The notes: generated by a model not told the origin, from the sequence alone. A stretch of DNA of 64,000 nucleotides from an uncultured Clostridiaceae bacterium (GCA_946998225.1 CAMPYH010000001.1:1-64000); one strand, 5' to 3'; positions 41,666 through 51,863 are shown, counted from the first letter of the stretch. Made by a program: numbers and translations.

Positions 41666-44600
41666 TTATATCCTTTCTAAAAATTCTCTAATTTCATTTA
41701 GCTTTGCAAAATCTTCTTCGTTTTGTAATTTTAGTTCAATATACAATTTAGCATAATTTATTTTAAATTTATTTCCATATTTCAAACTATTTGCAAGTTC
41801 TAAAACATTATCTGGATTAAAGTTTTCAGTAAAATACATTCTGATTAATCCATCTGTCTCTTTTATTTGATTAAATCCTTTTTTCTTTAAGATTTCCTTT
41901 ATTTTAGCAATCTCAATTAACTTTAAAACCTCATTTGGAACTTCTCCAAATCTATCTTTAAATTCTTCTAATAATACTTCAAAATCTTTATTTGTTTTTG
42001 AATCAGCAATTTTTTGATATGCATCTATCTTATCTTCTTCATCATCTATGTATTCATCTGGTATATACATTTCTATATTTAAATCAATTAATACATCATC
42101 TTCCTCTTTTGGAATTTCAATATTTTTAGCTTCTGCAATAACTTCATTAAGTATTTTAACATACATATCATAACCTACTTGTTCAATATGTCCATGTTGC
42201 ATTTCTCCAAGTACACTTCCTGCTCCTCTTATTTCAAGATCTCTAAGTGCAACTTTATATCCTGATCCAAGTTCAGTAAAATCTTTAATTGCTCTTAATC
42301 TTTTTTCTGCATTTTCAGAAAGGGATTTATTCTTTTTATATGTTAAATAGCAGTATGCCTTTTTTTCTCCTCTTCCTACTCTACCTCTAATTTGGTAAAG
42401 TTGTGCAAGTCCTAATCTATCTGCATCCTCTATTATCATTGTATTTGCATTTTCTATATCTATTCCATTTTCAATAATACTTGTAGATATTAAAACATCT
42501 ATTTCCTTGTTTATGAATTTTTCCATAATTGCTTCTGTATCTTTAGGACTCATTTGTCCATGTGCAATACTAAATTTTACATTTTTTAATCTTTTAGATA
42601 AATCTTCATAAACACCATCAATACTTTTTACTCTATTGTGTATATAAAATACTTGTCCATCTCTTTCAATTTCATTCATTATTGCTTCATCAATAATATT
42701 TTTATCATACTCTAATAAGAAGGTTTTAACGGGTTTTCTGTTTTTAGGTGGTTCGTATATTACTGACATGTCTCTAATGCCTGAAAGGGACATAGAAAGC
42801 GTTCTAGGGATAGGTGTAGCTGACATAGAAAGAACATCTATCTCCTTTTTGAAAAATTTAATTTTTTCTTTAGCTTTTACACCAAATCTATGTTCTTCGT
42901 CCACTATTAAAAGACCTAAATCTTTAAAATTAACATCAGAACTTAAAAGTCTATGTGTTCCAATTAATATATCTACTTTTCCTTCTTTTACTCTTTGAAG
43001 TGTCTTTTTATTTTCAGAAACACTTTTCATTCTACTTACATAATCTATTTCAACAGGGAATTTTTTAAATCTTTTTACAAACCCATCATATTGTTGTTTT
43101 ACAAGTATTGTTGTTGGGGCAAGATATGCTACCTGTTTTCCACTCATAACAGCTTTAAATGCTGCTCTTTGTGCCACTTCTGTTTTACCAAATCCAACAT
43201 CTCCACAAAGAAGTCTATCCATTGGTTGTGGTTTTTCCATATTTTCTTTAATTTCATCAATACATCTTAATTGATCTTCTGTTTCATCATATTCAAAATC
43301 TGATTCAAAATCTTTTTGCCATTTTGTATCTTTAGGGAAAGCATAACCTTTGGATTTTTCTCTTTCAGAATAAAGTTTAATAAGCTCACCAGCTACTTCT
43401 CTTAAATTCTTTTTAAGTTTTGTTTTTGTATTTTCCCATGCTTTAGAATTTAGACTATTTAATTTTAAATTATCTGTCTTTGCACCTATAAATTTTCTAA
43501 TATTATCTGCATTAGAAATTGGTACATACAAATAATTATCGTCTGCATATTCTAGTTTTAAATATTCTTTTGTTATTCCAAGAACAGAGACTTTATCTAT
43601 TTTTAAAAATATTCCAATACCATATTTTTTATGTACAATATAATCACCTGGTTCAAGATCACCAAAAAATACTTCTTTGGAATCTCTAAACATTTTATTA
43701 TATACACGTTTTTGTGTTTTAACTTTTGTTTTTTCAAAACCAGTAAATATTAAATTTGCATCTACTACTTCTATTGTTCCATCAAAATTTTCAGGGTATA
43801 TAAGTACTTTTTTATTGTTGTTTGAAATATTTAAAGTATGCTTAGTTCCTATTTCTTTTTCTAATTTCTTTTTTTCAGATTTAATATATTCATACTGTTT
43901 GCTTTTATCTGTTATACTTTTAATTTCATCTTTTAAATCTTTTTCTATAACTTCTGATTCAATATTATTTTCTAAAAGTATTTTCTTTATTTCATCTGTT
44001 CTTTTTGAAAACACAATAATTTGTTTAAATTCATCATATGTTTTAACAATATTTTGAATAAATACATTTAAATTATCTCCAAAATCTTTTTCAGTAATAT
44101 TTATATCATATGTTTTATATGTCTCTGGTAAATATTTATTTTTTAAATTCAAAAGATTTATATATGTACTACAAGTTTTGTATATATCTTCAAAATCTCT
44201 TTCATAATTTATCTTATCTGAATAATAATATGGAATATATTTATTTCTAGATACAATATATTCTTCATTAAAAATTTTATCTTTTTGAATATTACTAATT
44301 CTCATAAAAGAATTTTGAATTTCATAAAATATAAAATTTACATTTAATTGTTTCAGTGAAGAATATAAAGTGTTTATATTTTCACCAAAAAACATATCTA
44401 AATATTTTTCAACAATGTGAAAATAATTATTATCTTCAATCTTTTTAATATCTTTTTTAACTTCAGATATAATATCTAAATTATCTTCTTTTAAGATGTA
44501 TTCATTAAGCTTTGATAAAGCTCTTTCTACATCTTCAGAGATTACAATATTTTCATTAACAGGATAAATTTCAATTTTATCTACTTCAGATGTACTTCTT

Positions 44601-45310
44601 TGAGTAGAGATATCAAATTTTCTGATACTTTCAATATCATCTCCCCAAAACTCAATTCTTACACCTATTTCTTTGTTTAATCCAATATCTAATATTCCAC
44701 CCTTTAATGAAAAAGTACCTAATCCTTCTACTCTGTTTTCCCTTTGATAACCTAAATTTATTAATTTGTTTACTAGTTCATCTAATGATTTAAAATTATT
44801 AGATATGTTTTCTTTTTTAAGTTCTTTTGTATTTTTGTTTTTATCTTCATTTATTTCTTCAATATACTTTAAAGTATAAATATTTAATTTTTTAGAGAAA
44901 ATATATTCAAGTGGAAGCATTCTTTGAAAAAGAGCTTTTATTGGAACAATTAAAACATCTGTTTTATTTCTTTTAAGTTCTCTTAATACTCTCATTCTTT
45001 CAATATATATATCTTTACTTTCAGATTCTACATCAAAATTTCTATATTCCTTTGGATTTAAAACCTCAACATTTAGAGAGTATATTTTTAGTTCTCTTTT
45101 TAATTCTTCTGCTTTTAAACCATCTTCTACTACTAAAACATATGTTTCATCTTTCAAAGAGCATAGTGAAAAAAGCAAATTTGAAAGAGATTTGCTTGTT
45201 ATTTTATTTATATATTGATTTGTCTTTCCTGTTTCTTCTAAATATTTAGAAAAAACATTTTTTGCATAGTATTTATATATATTTCCTATGACTTCACTTA
45301 ATATGTTCAT
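41666..45310 (-). CDS. mfd: Transcription-repair coupling factor Mfd
   Basis: 1214 residues, slightly longer than most Mfd proteins. The UvrB-like N-terminal module (RVEGLGTFSLKGGILDI), the RNA polymerase interaction domain (LEPGDYIVHKKYGIGIF, near residue 545), the RecG-like motor with Walker A GDVGFGKTE near residue 705 and DEEHRFG, and the C-terminal TRCF domain are all present in order. Mfd removes stalled RNA polymerase and recruits UvrA. It lies between holB (20 bp upstream) and the methyltransferase (1 bp downstream). Confidence 0.97.
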   Translation of the reverse strand: MNILSEVIGNIYKYYAKNVFSKYLEETGKTNQYINKITSKSLSNLLFSLCSLKDETYVLVVEDGLKAEELKRELKIYSLNVEVLNPKEYRNFDVESESKDIYIERMRVLRELKRNKTDVLIVPIKALFQRMLPLEYIFSKKLNIYTLKYIEEINEDKNKNTKELKKENISNNFKSLDELVNKLINLGYQRENRVEGLGTFSLKGGILDIGLNKEIGVRIEFWGDDIESIRKFDISTQRSTSEVDKIEIYPVNENIVISEDVERALSKLNEYILKEDNLDIISEVKKDIKKIEDNNYFHIVEKYLDMFFGENINTLYSSLKQLNVNFIFYEIQNSFMRISNIQKDKIFNEEYIVSRNKYIPYYYSDKINYERDFEDIYKTCSTYINLLNLKNKYLPETYKTYDINITEKDFGDNLNVFIQNIVKTYDEFKQIIVFSKRTDEIKKILLENNIESEVIEKDLKDEIKSITDKSKQYEYIKSEKKKLEKEIGTKHTLNISNNNKKVLIYPENFDGTIEVVDANLIFTGFEKTKVKTQKRVYNKMFRDSKEVFFGDLEPGDYIVHKKYGIGIFLKIDKVSVLGITKEYLKLEYADDNYLYVPISNADNIRKFIGAKTDNLKLNSLNSKAWENTKTKLKKNLREVAGELIKLYSEREKSKGYAFPKDTKWQKDFESDFEYDETEDQLRCIDEIKENMEKPQPMDRLLCGDVGFGKTEVAQRAAFKAVMSGKQVAYLAPTTILVKQQYDGFVKRFKKFPVEIDYVSRMKSVSENKKTLQRVKEGKVDILIGTHRLLSSDVNFKDLGLLIVDEEHRFGVKAKEKIKFFKKEIDVLSMSATPIPRTLSMSLSGIRDMSVIYEPPKNRKPVKTFLLEYDKNIIDEAIMNEIERDGQVFYIHNRVKSIDGVYEDLSKRLKNVKFSIAHGQMSPKDTEAIMEKFINKEIDVLISTSIIENGIDIENANTMIIEDADRLGLAQLYQIRGRVGRGEKKAYCYLTYKKNKSLSENAEKRLRAIKDFTELGSGYKVALRDLEIRGAGSVLGEMQHGHIEQVGYDMYVKILNEVIAEAKNIEIPKEEDDVLIDLNIEMYIPDEYIDDEEDKIDAYQKIADSKTNKDFEVLLEEFKDRFGEVPNEVLKLIEIAKIKEILKKKGFNQIKETDGLIRMYFTENFNPDNVLELANSLKYGNKFKINYAKLYIELKLQNEEDFAKLNEIREFLERI

Positions 45311-45330
45311 TTTTTATTTTATTATTTAAT

Positions 45331-46149
45331 TTACAAATATATTTTATCTTTAAAATCCATATTTCTCTTATCTTTATATTTAATACTATTATATATTCCA
45401 AGAATAAGTTCAGATTTTAATATATTTAGATTTAAATTATATGATTTTTTCTTTTTTATGTCTAATAAAACTTCATTTGAAGGTGCAATATCTGTATTTT
45501 TTTCTAGAGAATATTCAAATATTTCTTCAATATTTTGTATAATATATTCAACGTCTTTTTTATCTATTAATTTGTTATATTTATCTATATATTTTAATCT
45601 CGAAAGTTTTAATGCATCTAGAAATATATCTTCTAATTTTTTTCCAAATTCATCTTCTAAAAAATTATATTTTGTTTTAATATTTTCATGCAAATATATT
45701 TTTGTACATCTTGATTTAATAGTCTTTAATAAAGTATCTATTTTATTTGCTATTAAGAATATATATACACCTTTATTTGGCTCTTCTATTAATTTTAATA
45801 TTGCATTTTGAGCATTTATATTTAAGAGATCTGCATCGTCTAATATATATACTTTTTTACCATTTGTTCCTTTTAGGTTTATATCACTGAAAAAATCTTT
45901 TACCTCTTTTATTTTTATATTTGTTTTTTCTTCTTTATTCCAAAATGTTTCAAATATTTTTAAATCTGGTATTGGTTTTTCCATATTTTCTTCTAAAGAA
46001 AAAAGATCTACACAAAGAACTTTTCCTGCAAAGCCTAATATTTCTTCTTTGAATAAATCTTTTTCTTCACCATAAAAAATTATGGCGTTTTCTAATATAT
46101 TATTATTAATCTTGTTTTCTATATATTCTTTTACTTCTTTTTTATTCAT
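45331..46149 (-). CDS. holB: DNA polymerase III delta-prime-like clamp-loader subunit
   Basis: 272 residues. DDADLLNINAQNAILKLIEEPNKGVYIFLIAN and the sensor KSRCTKIYL are typical of delta-prime. The P-loop position (FYGEEKDLFKEE) lacks GxxGxGK, consistent with a non-ATP-binding subunit, and no zinc-binding Cys cluster is seen. Shorter than average, so it is a diverged member. Its ATG overlaps the lepB stop by 8 bp (ATGAATAA). It belongs to the walRK-lepB-holB-mfd run. Confidence 0.8.
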   Translation of the reverse strand: MNKKEVKEYIENKINNNILENAIIFYGEEKDLFKEEILGFAGKVLCVDLFSLEENMEKPIPDLKIFETFWNKEEKTNIKIKEVKDFFSDINLKGTNGKKVYILDDADLLNINAQNAILKLIEEPNKGVYIFLIANKIDTLLKTIKSRCTKIYLHENIKTKYNFLEDEFGKKLEDIFLDALKLSRLKYIDKYNKLIDKKDVEYIIQNIEEIFEYSLEKNTDIAPSNEVLLDIKKKKSYNLNLNILKSELILGIYNSIKYKDKRNMDFKDKIYL

Positions 46150-46969
46150 CAGGTAATTTTCCTTTTTGATCCTTTTTTATAAATCCAAAATTTGAAAATG
46201 GATAAATATATAATCCTATTCTTCCTTCAATTTTTTCTTTTGGTATACATCCAAATATTCTTGAATCTGAACTTCCAGGTCTATTATCTCCTAGTAAAAA
46301 ATAATGTCCTTCAGGTACTATAAATTCATTTAATTTATTTGACTCTGTTTTTACATCTTTATTTAAATATGGCTCTTCAAGTTTTTGACCATTTATATAT
46401 ATGTCTCCATCTTTAATTTCTACTCTTTCACCTGGAAGAGCAATTATTCTTTTAATAAGACTTATTTTTTCTGTTTCAACAAAATAATATTTAAATTTAT
46501 GCGCAAAACCTTCTATATCATAAAATATAGCTTTTGGATGTGAATTGCTTACATTTATATTTTCAGATTTTGGTGCTTCAAATGTTATTATATCTCCTCT
46601 TTCATATTCTGAATTAAATGTTCTTGTTAATCTATTAAGCCACAATCTATCTCCATCTTTAAATGTTGGATACATAGATGTTTGCTTTACTGTTGTAAAT
46701 GTTCCTACAAAGAATTTAATTAAAAATGCAAGTACTACAGCTATAATTATACATATAAACCATTCATTAAATTCTTTCATTTTTGCTAGTTTATTTTTTT
46801 TCTTAATTTCTTTATATTTTGCATCTGTATCTAAATTAATTTCTTCTTTTTTATTTTCTTCTTTTTCTTTTAAAAACTCATCTAGGCCATCTTTGCTTTT
46901 TTCAACTTCTGTATTTTCAAAATATTTTTTATCGTTTTTAGAAGTATTTTTATCTTCTTTATTCTCCAT
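46142..46969 (-). CDS. lepB: Signal peptidase I with long cytoplasmic N-terminus
   Basis: 275 residues from the ATG at 46969, which has GAGGA five bases upstream; an ATG four codons earlier has none. An unusual charged cytoplasmic region of about 65 residues precedes the membrane helix (68-90). Catalytic Ser98 is in TSMYPTF, Lys173 in KRIIALPGE, and GDNRPGSSDSR completes the fold. It cleaves Sec signal peptides, presumably including those of the pilins, the sortase substrates and the secreted proteins in this window. The gene overlaps the preceding unknown gene by 11 bp. Confidence 0.94.
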   Translation of the reverse strand: MENKEDKNTSKNDKKYFENTEVEKSKDGLDEFLKEKEENKKEEINLDTDAKYKEIKKKNKLAKMKEFNEWFICIIIAVVLAFLIKFFVGTFTTVKQTSMYPTFKDGDRLWLNRLTRTFNSEYERGDIITFEAPKSENINVSNSHPKAIFYDIEGFAHKFKYYFVETEKISLIKRIIALPGERVEIKDGDIYINGQKLEEPYLNKDVKTESNKLNEFIVPEGHYFLLGDNRPGSSDSRIFGCIPKEKIEGRIGLYIYPFSNFGFIKKDQKGKLPDE

Positions 46970-47462
46970 CTGTATCCTCATTTGTTTTTAACTTTTTGTT
47001 TAATACATTCTCAAGTTTTGAAATTGCATTTTTCATTTCAATTTCTCTTAATATTTTTGCTTCTTCATATTTTATTTTATTTTCTAAAAACATTGGATTT
47101 TCATCCATAGTTTTTATATCTTTGTTTAAAACATAATTTGCACCACTATATCTCATTTCATTATCGTAAAATGTTTCAAAGTTTTCCGCAATTTCATCTT
47201 CTTTTGTGTATTTCTGTTTAATATTTTCATCTTCATTTAAAGTTACTTCTTTTTTTATTTCTTTAAACTCTTTGATTTTTGTAGGTTCTTCATGTTTCAT
47301 GACCTTATTATTTTTTTTATCTTTTCTGTTTATATATATAAGTAAAATAAAAAGGAATAACGCTAGTAAACTTAAAACAAATAAGTATGCTAGCATTTCT
47401 TTTTGAGACTGTTTCCCTAGATTCAGTTTCATATTTAAATATTCTACAAACATATAGTTCAT
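46959..47462 (-). CDS. Bitopic protein of unknown function upstream of lepB
   Basis: 167 residues. A short N-terminus, one membrane helix (about 23-43) and a basic then acidic, helical cytoplasmic tail ending in a coiled stretch (about 125-160). I recognise no family. AAGGAG lies eight bases before the ATG, so the gene is real. It sits between walK (12 bp) and lepB (11-bp overlap), which suggests an accessory role to either the kinase or protein export, but nothing in the sequence decides this. Confidence 0.65.
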   Translation of the reverse strand: MNYMFVEYLNMKLNLGKQSQKEMLAYLFVLSLLALFLFILLIYINRKDKKNNKVMKHEEPTKIKEFKEIKKEVTLNEDENIKQKYTKEDEIAENFETFYDNEMRYSGANYVLNKDIKTMDENPMFLENKIKYEEAKILREIEMKNAISKLENVLNKKLKTNEDTDGE

Positions 47463-47474
47463 CTTTAGTGCTCC

Positions 47475-48917
47475 TTATATATTAGGAAATCTAACTACAA
47501 CTTCAGTGCCTTTTCCAATTTCTGATTTTATTTCTATAAGTCCATTGTTATCATCTACTATTTTCTTTACTATAGAAAGCCCAAGTCCACTTCCGCCTGT
47601 TTTATTATTTCTAACTCTTGAGTCATCTACTCTATAAAATCTTTCAAAAATTTTATCTATATCTTTTTCGGCTATTCCAATACCTGTATCAATTATCTTT
47701 ACATATACATTATTTGCAGCATAACCCACAAATATTTTAACACTACCTTTTTCAGTATATTTAATTGCATTAGAAATTAAATTTGTCATCACTCTTTCTA
47801 TTCCAAGTTTATCTGCATAAATACTTGGAACTTCAGATGTTCCAACACAAGTAAGAGTTAATCCTTTTTCTTCTGCATCAAATCTTAAAAATTCTGTTCT
47901 ATCTTTAACAAGTTCTAATAAATCTATTTTTTCTTTCTTCTTTAAATTATTATCTGGTGAATCATATTTAGATAATGTTAAAAGATCAGTTACAAGTTCG
48001 TTCATTCTCATCGCTTCTGATTCAATTCTTTTTGTGAACTTTAATGCATCCTTCTTCTCTACAGGTCTTTCTTCATCTAATAATATCTCACTATATCCCA
48101 TTATTGAAGTTATTGGAGTTTTAAGCTCATGACTTACATCTGCCACAAATCTTTTTCTCATATCATCAAGATTAACGTGTTGTGTTATATCTTGCAGTAC
48201 AACAACAATTCCGTCTACAAATCCATCATTGTTTTTAAGTGCAGCAAAGAATATGTCATAATATTTATTATTTAAATTAATATGTTTTTTTTGTGTTGCC
48301 ATTTTCTCTAAGAAAATTATTTTTTCCATGGCAAATTCTAAATCTATCTTTTTAGCTAAATCATTAAATGTATTTTTTTCATTTAATCCTAAAGCATCTT
48401 TAGCAGCTTTATTTATGTGTGTTATCTTTCCTTGGATATCAAAAGATATAACACCATCTGCCATATGAAGAAGTATTGTTTCTATTTCATTTTTTTGTCT
48501 TGTTGCTTCATTCAAGTTTTCTTTTAGCTCTGAGTTCATACTTGCAAAAGCTTCTGCAAATTCATCTGTTTCTTCTTTATTTGTTTTAAAATATTTATAA
48601 TCTAGATTTTCGCCTTTTAGAAGCATCTCTACAGTTTTTACAAGACCAATTACTGGTACTGTCATGCTTTTAGCAAGAATAACTGAAACTATGCTTGCTA
48701 AAAACAAAAAACTTACAGATGAGATTATATATATTAATCTATACTCATTTGTTATTTTATTTAGCTTTTCAACATCCATGTTTTGGACTAATTCTGTGGT
48801 ATATTGTAAGTTATATAAACTTCCTTTTCCAAAAAATATTAATCCAAAAGCTATTAAGATTGCTGATGTAAGAGCTATTGTTGTAAATATTACTATTCTT
48901 TTTGTCTTTTTAAGCAT
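47475..48917 (-). CDS. WalK/PhoR-type sensor histidine kinase
   Basis: 480 residues. Two membrane helices (about 8-30 and 62-84) enclose an outer loop of only about 30 residues, then HAMP (about 82-135), PAS (about 142-245), the HisKA box with VSHELKTP (phospho-acceptor His263) and HATPase with NLISNAIKY, DTGIGI and GGSGLGLSI. The tiny sensor loop differs from Bacillus WalK, which has a PAS-like outer domain, and points to sensing within the membrane or cytoplasm. It follows its response regulator by 9 bp. Likely control of wall metabolism or phosphate is inferred from family only. Confidence 0.9.
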   Translation of the reverse strand: MLKKTKRIVIFTTIALTSAILIAFGLIFFGKGSLYNLQYTTELVQNMDVEKLNKITNEYRLIYIISSVSFLFLASIVSVILAKSMTVPVIGLVKTVEMLLKGENLDYKYFKTNKEETDEFAEAFASMNSELKENLNEATRQKNEIETILLHMADGVISFDIQGKITHINKAAKDALGLNEKNTFNDLAKKIDLEFAMEKIIFLEKMATQKKHINLNNKYYDIFFAALKNNDGFVDGIVVVLQDITQHVNLDDMRKRFVADVSHELKTPITSIMGYSEILLDEERPVEKKDALKFTKRIESEAMRMNELVTDLLTLSKYDSPDNNLKKKEKIDLLELVKDRTEFLRFDAEEKGLTLTCVGTSEVPSIYADKLGIERVMTNLISNAIKYTEKGSVKIFVGYAANNVYVKIIDTGIGIAEKDIDKIFERFYRVDDSRVRNNKTGGSGLGLSIVKKIVDDNNGLIEIKSEIGKGTEVVVRFPNI

Positions 48918-48926
48918 AATTATCTT

Positions 48927-49709
48927 CTATTCTTCAGATTCTAAAAAGTTTCCTTTTTCATCAACAGGAACTTCCCTTAAATTTTTATTTATAAGATAAT
49001 ATCCTACACCTCTTTTTGTTATTATATATTCTGGTGTACTCTTATCTTTTTCTATTCTTTCTCTTAATCTTGCCATAGTAACATCAATAGTTCTTATTTC
49101 ACCTAAAAAGTCTTTGTATCCCCATACATCTTGAAGTAAATCTTCTCTAGATACAACATTACCTACATTTTTTACTAAATGTAATAAAACATCATATTCT
49201 TTTTTAGTAAGGTCAACCATTTTCCCTCTTACTCTTACTTCACGTTTTTTAGGATCTATAATTAAATCTCCATTAATAATAACTTTATTAATATCTGTTT
49301 CAACGTTTACATTAGATAATGAGCTTATTTTTCTAATATTTGCTTTTACTCTTGCTAATACCTCTCTTATTTGGAATGGCTTTGTAATATAGTCATCTGC
49401 TCCAATTTCAAGACCAATTATTTTATCTGTTTCTTCTCCTTTAGCAGATATCATAAGTATTGGAAGTGTAATGTTTCCAAGTCCATATCTCACTTCTTTA
49501 CAAACACTTACACCATCTTTCTTAGGAAGCATAACATCTAGCAAAACTAAATCTGGTGAATTTTTCTTAATTTTTTCTAACGCTTCTTCACCATCTCCAG
49601 CTTCAATTACAATATATCCTTCTCTTTCTAGATTATATGCAAGTATTTCTCTTATACTTTCTTCGTCATCAACTACTAAAATTTTCTTTTTATCTAAATC
49701 TTTTTCCAT
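48927..49709 (-). CDS. OmpR-family response regulator (WalR/PhoP-like)
   Basis: 260 residues. The receiver domain has the acidic pair in VVDDEES, phospho-acceptor Asp58 in LLDVMLP and KPFQ; the winged helix ends with VWGYKDFLGEIRTIDVTMARLRERIE and ITKRGVGYYL, as in the WalR/PhoP group. An extra 20-residue C-terminal tail follows. An AAAGGG site precedes the ATG. Paired with the downstream kinase. It might regulate the surface and wall genes of this window, which is inference. Confidence 0.92.
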   Translation of the reverse strand: MEKDLDKKKILVVDDEESIREILAYNLEREGYIVIEAGDGEEALEKIKKNSPDLVLLDVMLPKKDGVSVCKEVRYGLGNITLPILMISAKGEETDKIIGLEIGADDYITKPFQIREVLARVKANIRKISSLSNVNVETDINKVIINGDLIIDPKKREVRVRGKMVDLTKKEYDVLLHLVKNVGNVVSREDLLQDVWGYKDFLGEIRTIDVTMARLRERIEKDKSTPEYIITKRGVGYYLINKNLREVPVDEKGNFLESEE

Positions 49710-49777
49710 ATATACCCTTTCAATAAGATTTAATTTTTATTTAAATAATATTTCTTTTGTGTATTTAAATTTATATT

Positions 49778-49807
49778 ATCATATTTATAGGTAAAATGTA
49801 ATAGCAA
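49778..49807 (-). promoter_or_regulatory. Possible promoter of the walR-walK run
   Basis: On the minus strand TTGCTA (49802-49807), 18 bp, TATGAT (49778-49783), about 70 bp before the walR ATG. The -35 box is weak. No terminator separates the GGDEF gene from walR, so read-through is also possible. Confidence 0.45.
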
Positions 49808-49816
49808 ATTTATCTT

Positions 49817-50833
49817 CTATATTATATTTCTGTTTAATTCATTTAATATATTTTTTTGAAGTCCAGATAAATTTTCAACGCTTTTAACGCAATCATTTTT
49901 AAGTTTTCTTCTATCAATTACATAGCTTGATCCTTGAATTTCTTTAGCTTTAGCTTTAACCTGTGCTCCAGCTTCTCCAATTTCAAGTACATTTTTAAAT
50001 TTTCCTTCACTTACTTCTACAAGACCTATAGATATTGTTGTAAGTGGGAATCTTTCAAATATTCCTCTTCTATTTGCAACTTCTAGATATCCTTTTTCAA
50101 AATCTTCTTTTACAAAAAATCCTTCTAATTCTTTTTCATACGCTTTAATTATTTCTTCACAAATATTTTCATAATCTGTGCAGTCAATTATAGCTATAAA
50201 ATCGTCTCCACCAATATTTCCTACAAATGGATCCATTCCTTCGCATTTGGTATATATCACTTCACATATTGCTTTAGCTGTGTGTTTTAGTAATTCATCA
50301 CCTAATGAAAAGCCATAAACATCATTATATGCTTTAAAATTATCTAAATCTAAATAAAGTATCGCAAATGTTTTTCCATCTTCAAATCTAGTTTTTAATT
50401 CATTTTGGATTTCAATATTACTTGGAAGACCTGTAAGTGCATTTAAATTTGTATTTAAATTAATAGTATCTAATATGTTTTTAATTTCATATTTTAAAAG
50501 TTCTTCATCAGTAGGTGTTCTATGAAAAAACATAGCTCCTTTTTTTAGCATCTCATTTCTGTATGTTTTACTTGGATTATTTGAAACAATACCCACTGGT
50601 AAAATCTTTGCTCTTAAATCTTCTTTTATGTATTTAATTAGATCTACTGCGTTTTTATTTGTATTTGCTTCATTTATTAAAAGCAAGTTAGGCATGTTTT
50701 TAATAATTTGTTTAATACCTTCTTCTTTTATATTTAAAAAAGCAAATTTATTTTTTTCTTCTCTAAAAAGTTCGTTTAATTTTTTATTTAAATCTTCATT
50801 TGTATCATCTACAACAAAAATATTATATGTCAT
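49817..50833 (-). CDS. GGDEF (diguanylate cyclase-like) protein with degenerate receiver domain
   Basis: 338 residues. The N-terminal 120 residues follow the receiver fold (NIFVVDD), but the phospho-acceptor position is Asn54 (LLLINEA) instead of Asp, so phosphorylation is unlikely. The GGDEF domain (about 130-300) carries DLDNFKAYND and the active motif GGDDF (208-212), compatible with cyclic-di-GMP synthesis. The inhibitory RxxD site upstream is not seen. It has an AAGGA site and lies 11 bp downstream of the Ig-like membrane protein gene, with which it is probably co-transcribed. Activity is inferred. Confidence 0.85.
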   Translation of the reverse strand: MTYNIFVVDDTNEDLNKKLNELFREEKNKFAFLNIKEEGIKQIIKNMPNLLLINEANTNKNAVDLIKYIKEDLRAKILPVGIVSNNPSKTYRNEMLKKGAMFFHRTPTDEELLKYEIKNILDTINLNTNLNALTGLPSNIEIQNELKTRFEDGKTFAILYLDLDNFKAYNDVYGFSLGDELLKHTAKAICEVIYTKCEGMDPFVGNIGGDDFIAIIDCTDYENICEEIIKAYEKELEGFFVKEDFEKGYLEVANRRGIFERFPLTTISIGLVEVSEGKFKNVLEIGEAGAQVKAKAKEIQGSSYVIDRRKLKNDCVKSVENLSGLQKNILNELNRNII

Positions 50834-50844
50834 TTTTTCCTTCT

Positions 50845-51843
50845 TTAATCATTATTTTCTTTTGTAACTCTATCTCCGAAATCATCAACTTCTTGTCTTT
50901 TTTGTAGTTTTATCGTTCTGATTTCTGGGTGGCATGTAACACCATCATTAGATGTTGCTTTTGCCTCAATTTCGTTGTTTTCTTCTGTTAGAACTATCTT
51001 TGTTCTCGCAACTGTACTAAGTGTATCTTTTATTTCACCTGATGAAAAAGATTCACCATTTAATTTATATTCAATACTTCTAATTCCTTTTGGATGTGTT
51101 GCTGTAAGTATTACTGCTTTTCCATCTGATGTAGCATTAAAGCTAAGTACTGGTGCTTCTATCCCATCATATTCTTTTCTTACTGTAGTTATATTTCCTG
51201 TATTATCTTTCGCAAATATGTGCAATATATTTTTACCTGCAATAATTTTAATATTAAAAGATACTTCGCTTTGTCTATCTTCTTGGAGTTCTATTTCATG
51301 TTCTTCTTCATCATTCCATTTATATGAAACTTTAGAAAGAGCATCATTATCTTTTACTACTACTTTTATGTTTTTTCCTTTTTTCTCTAAGCTTAATTTA
51401 ATTTCAGGCTCTCCAACATCTTTTCCTTTATTGTTGGTAAAATCATTTTTGTATATTGCCTCTCCACCAAGTATACCTTTTGCAATTACTGTTAAAGTAT
51501 TTGTTCCACCAATAATTTCTACATTAGGTATTGTATAATCTTTTGTTCTTCCTGTTTTATATAATTTTTCTGTATCTACATCGTCATTCCATGAATAAAC
51601 TACACTTTCAAGATATTCAGAATGTGTAACTTTTATATCTAGTTTATCTTCATCATTTGTTTTAACTTCAATTATTGGATTACTTGCTGGTTTTTCTTTT
51701 TTACTTTCTAATTGTTTCTTTTTATTTTTTCCAGCTATTAATAAAGATACTAGAACTATTGTTAAAACTAGTACCAAAGCTGAAAAAACCACTATTGCTT
51801 TTAGTGGTATTTTTTTGTTTTCACCTAAATTAAATTGATCCAT
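50845..51843 (-). CDS. Bitopic surface protein with Ig-like repeats
   Basis: 332 residues from the ATG at 51843 (GGAG five bases upstream; the frame extends ten codons further without a ribosome site). One membrane helix (about 15-37), a Lys-rich stalk and three beta-sandwich repeats begin with similar cores: VVYSWNDD, VSYKWNDE and IEYKLNGE, each followed by an NTL/NIL/NEI strand and a D/N-G turn. This fits bacterial Ig-like modules. No sorting motif or enzymatic domain is visible. Located first in the unit with the GGDEF protein, so it may give or receive a surface signal. Function unknown. Confidence 0.65.
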   Translation of the reverse strand: MDQFNLGENKKIPLKAIVVFSALVLVLTIVLVSLLIAGKNKKKQLESKKEKPASNPIIEVKTNDEDKLDIKVTHSEYLESVVYSWNDDVDTEKLYKTGRTKDYTIPNVEIIGGTNTLTVIAKGILGGEAIYKNDFTNNKGKDVGEPEIKLSLEKKGKNIKVVVKDNDALSKVSYKWNDEEEHEIELQEDRQSEVSFNIKIIAGKNILHIFAKDNTGNITTVRKEYDGIEAPVLSFNATSDGKAVILTATHPKGIRSIEYKLNGESFSSGEIKDTLSTVARTKIVLTEENNEIEAKATSNDGVTCHPEIRTIKLQKRQEVDDFGDRVTKENND

Positions 51844-51863
51844 ATTTACTCCACTATATATTA

